NCBI GenBank assembly: GCA_016193385.1 | Contig: JACPSF010000219.1 | Coordinates: 1 to 6,962 of the forward strand | Length of the DNA: 6,962 bases | Origin: Deltaproteobacteria bacterium | GTDB taxonomy: Bacteria > Desulfobacterota_B > Binatia > UBA9968 | Direction: 5' to 3' | Notes under the pieces: generated by a model | The model's input: the letters and a program-made list of their open reading frames with translations, nothing else | Databases searched by the model: none | What the model was told of the DNA's origin: nothing | Shown: piece after piece, positions 5,789 to 6,962 of the stretch | Position numbering within the stretch: the first letter of the stretch is position 1 | Layout: each line of letters starts with the position of its first letter | Position numbers and translations under genes: made by a program

Positions 5789-6472
5789 CTACCGGCGCTT
5801 CAGTTGTCGCTGAGAAGACGCGACCGGAAGGACCCGCCCGTGCTCGAGCTCGATGACCCGGTCGGCCTGTTCACCGATGTGCGGATCGTGAGTCACCACC
5901 AGGAGGGTATGACCGGCGCGGTGAAGCTGATGAAAGATGTCCATCACCACCTCCTCGCTCCGCGCGTCCAGATTCCCCGTGGGCTCGTCGGCCAGAATGA
6001 TCTTCGGTTGGTTGATCAACGCCCGCGCAATACAGACACGCTGTTGCTCGCCGCCGGAGAGCTGGGAAGGAAGAAAATCTGTCCTTTCCTCGAGCTTGAC
6101 CTGGCGCAAGGCCGCTCTCGCCTCGTCCCGGTCTGCCATGCTGTGGAAATACTGGGCGAGCATGACATTCTCCAAGGCCGTCAGGTAGAGAACCAGATAG
6201 AACTGCTGGAAGATGAGTCCCACCTTCTCGCGTCGAAACCGGGCTCTCTCCTCTTCGGAAAGAGAGAGAAGACCGATGCCATCGACCGAGAGTAAACCTG
6301 AAGTGGGCTGATCGAGAGCCGCGATCATGTTCAGCAGCGTGCTTTTCCCCGATCCCGAGGCACCCATGACGGCAACCCATTCCCCCGGATAGATCTCCAG
6401 GCTCACCCGATCAAGAGCCTTAACCTTCCCGTTATAGTCCTTGGTCACGTCCCTAAGCACAATTAAAGGCAC
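5789..6472 (-). CDS. ABC transporter ATPase, LolD/MacB type
   Basis: A 227-residue nucleotide-binding subunit with all working motifs: Walker [10 protein letters not shown] (37-45), Q-loop at Q89-Q90, signature LSGGEQQR (138-145), Walker B IILADE (158-163), D-loop (GNLDA) and switch His195 in VTHD. The block [18 protein letters not shown] (88-105) and the E-P-T-G-N-L-D string are typical of the LolD/MacB/FtsE family, which powers FtsX-type permeases by mechanotransmission instead of classic import. Roles in the family include lipoprotein release to the outer membrane and efflux; the substrate cannot be told here. The start is GTG at 6472, supported by AAGGAG 8 bases upstream (6486-6481). It lies 64 bases after the permease stop, so the two form one operon. 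Its stop is 3 bases from the phosphatase stop on the other strand. Confidence 0.92.
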   Translation of the reverse strand: MPLIVLRDVTKDYNGKVKALDRVSLEIYPGEWVAVMGASGSGKSTLLNMIAALDQPTSGLLSVDGIGLLSLSEEERARFRREKVGLIFQQFYLVLYLTALENVMLAQYFHSMADRDEARAALRQVKLEERTDFLPSQLSGGEQQRVCIARALINQPKIILADEPTGNLDARSEEVVMDIFHQLHRAGHTLLVVTHDPHIGEQADRVIELEHGRVLPVASSQRQLKRR

Positions 6473-6480
6473 CTAAAAAT

Positions 6481-6486
6481 CTCCTT
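6481..6486 (-). promoter_or_regulatory. Ribosome binding site (AAGGAG) for the GTG start of the ABC ATPase
   Basis: AAGGAG on the minus strand, followed by 8 bases and then GTG at 6472. It selects the GTG as the start and shows that the ATPase is translated independently of the permease 64 bases upstream. Confidence 0.8.
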
Positions 6487-6536
6487 GGCCGCTCGGCTCC
6501 CAGTCGACCGATTGACTTGCCGCCAGATCTCAGTCT

Positions 6537-6962
6537 TTATTCTCCCTTCAGGACGGCCGCTGGAGCCGTGCATGCCACCTTCCGGACGACGGAGAGGCTC
6601 GAAAAGAGTGCCACTCCGAGTCCAACCGCGAGCCCCGCAGGAAGACTGATCAGCCTGGGAAATACAAACGAGCCGAACACGCTCAAACTGATGGCCTCGG
6701 CAAACAGGAGGCCAAGGGCAAAGCCCACCACTCCACCGGCAAGGCCTACGGCTAACGCTTCGCACGCAAAAATTAACGCGACCCTCCTCTCCCCAGCGCC
6801 CAGGGCACGCATTAAGGCAACCTCAACTTTTCTCTCCAGGGCTGCCGTCGTCATCGTAGCAAAGACGCCGAGACCAGACGCAAACAGAACGATGACGCTC
6901 ACCAACGTAAGAAAAACCCCTATGCGAAAGAGAAGCGCCTCCTCTGCCCGCGCCACCTGCCA
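6537..6962 (-). CDS. FtsX/LolC/MacB-type ABC permease, C-terminal part (gene cut by window edge)
   Basis: The frame is open to the right edge and ends at TAA 6539-6537, giving the last 141 residues of a permease. A GTG at 6956 is not the true start: the preceding codons are still coding-like (WQVARAEEALL), matching the QVA-E linker just before the FtsX domain. Visible are three membrane helices: about 13-34; about 63-87, after the cytoplasmic coupling segment ERKVEVALMRALGAGERR; and about 105-122. The protein ends in the family's common tail, here APAAVLKGE. The segment with ALMRALGA is the conserved stretch contacting the ATPase. Partner is the ATPase at 5789-6472. The N-terminal helix and periplasmic domain, which would separate LolC/E from MacB-like proteins, lie outside the window. 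Confidence 0.88.
   Translation of the reverse strand, partial: WQVARAEEALLFRIGVFLTLVSVIVLFASGLGVFATMTTAALERKVEVALMRALGAGERRVALIFACEALAVGLAGGVVGFALGLLFAEAISLSVFGSFVFPRLISLPAGLAVGLGVALFSSLSVVRKVACTAPAAVLKGE

Overview
This looks like a chromosomal segment from a moderately GC-rich Gram-negative bacterium. A lineage near the old Deltaproteobacteria or another uncultured proteobacterial-like phylum would fit, but nothing in the window fixes the taxon. The Gram-negative reading rests on a periplasmic-type alkaline phosphatase, a LolD/MacB-type ABC transporter, and a glutathione S-transferase beside a bacterial phosphatidylcholine synthase.

Layout. Positions 1-213 (minus strand) hold the 5' half of a tRNA-Asn gene whose anticodon loop is interrupted by a group I intron. 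The intron runs off the left edge, so its end and the 3' exon are not visible. Divergent from it on the plus strand is a toxin-antitoxin pair (455-1094): an intact ribbon-helix-helix antitoxin and a MazF/PemK-family toxin broken by a one-base frameshift in an A6 run. A 380-base gap (1095-1474) with a perfect 12-bp tandem repeat follows. Then comes a secreted M28-family zinc aminopeptidase (1475-3073).

Positions 3241-5785 form a tight plus-strand operon: a glutathione S-transferase, a phosphatidylcholine synthase (pcs) and an alkaline phosphatase (phoA-like). The pcs frame is cut by an in-frame TGA at 4401-4403. Coding similarity continues beyond it to 4544, where the frame ends in a 4-bp ATGA overlap with the phosphatase start. 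The ancestral genes were therefore probably translationally coupled. Three bases after the phosphatase stop, a minus-strand operon converges: an FtsX/LolC/MacB-type permease (cut by the right edge) followed by its ABC ATPase.

The most notable items are the group I intron placed between anticodon positions 35 and 36 of a tRNA-Asn, and the interrupted pcs gene with a variant catalytic motif. A working idea for the operon is that the phosphatase frees choline from phosphocholine outside the cytoplasm and Pcs puts it into membrane lipid. That link is inference from gene order only.
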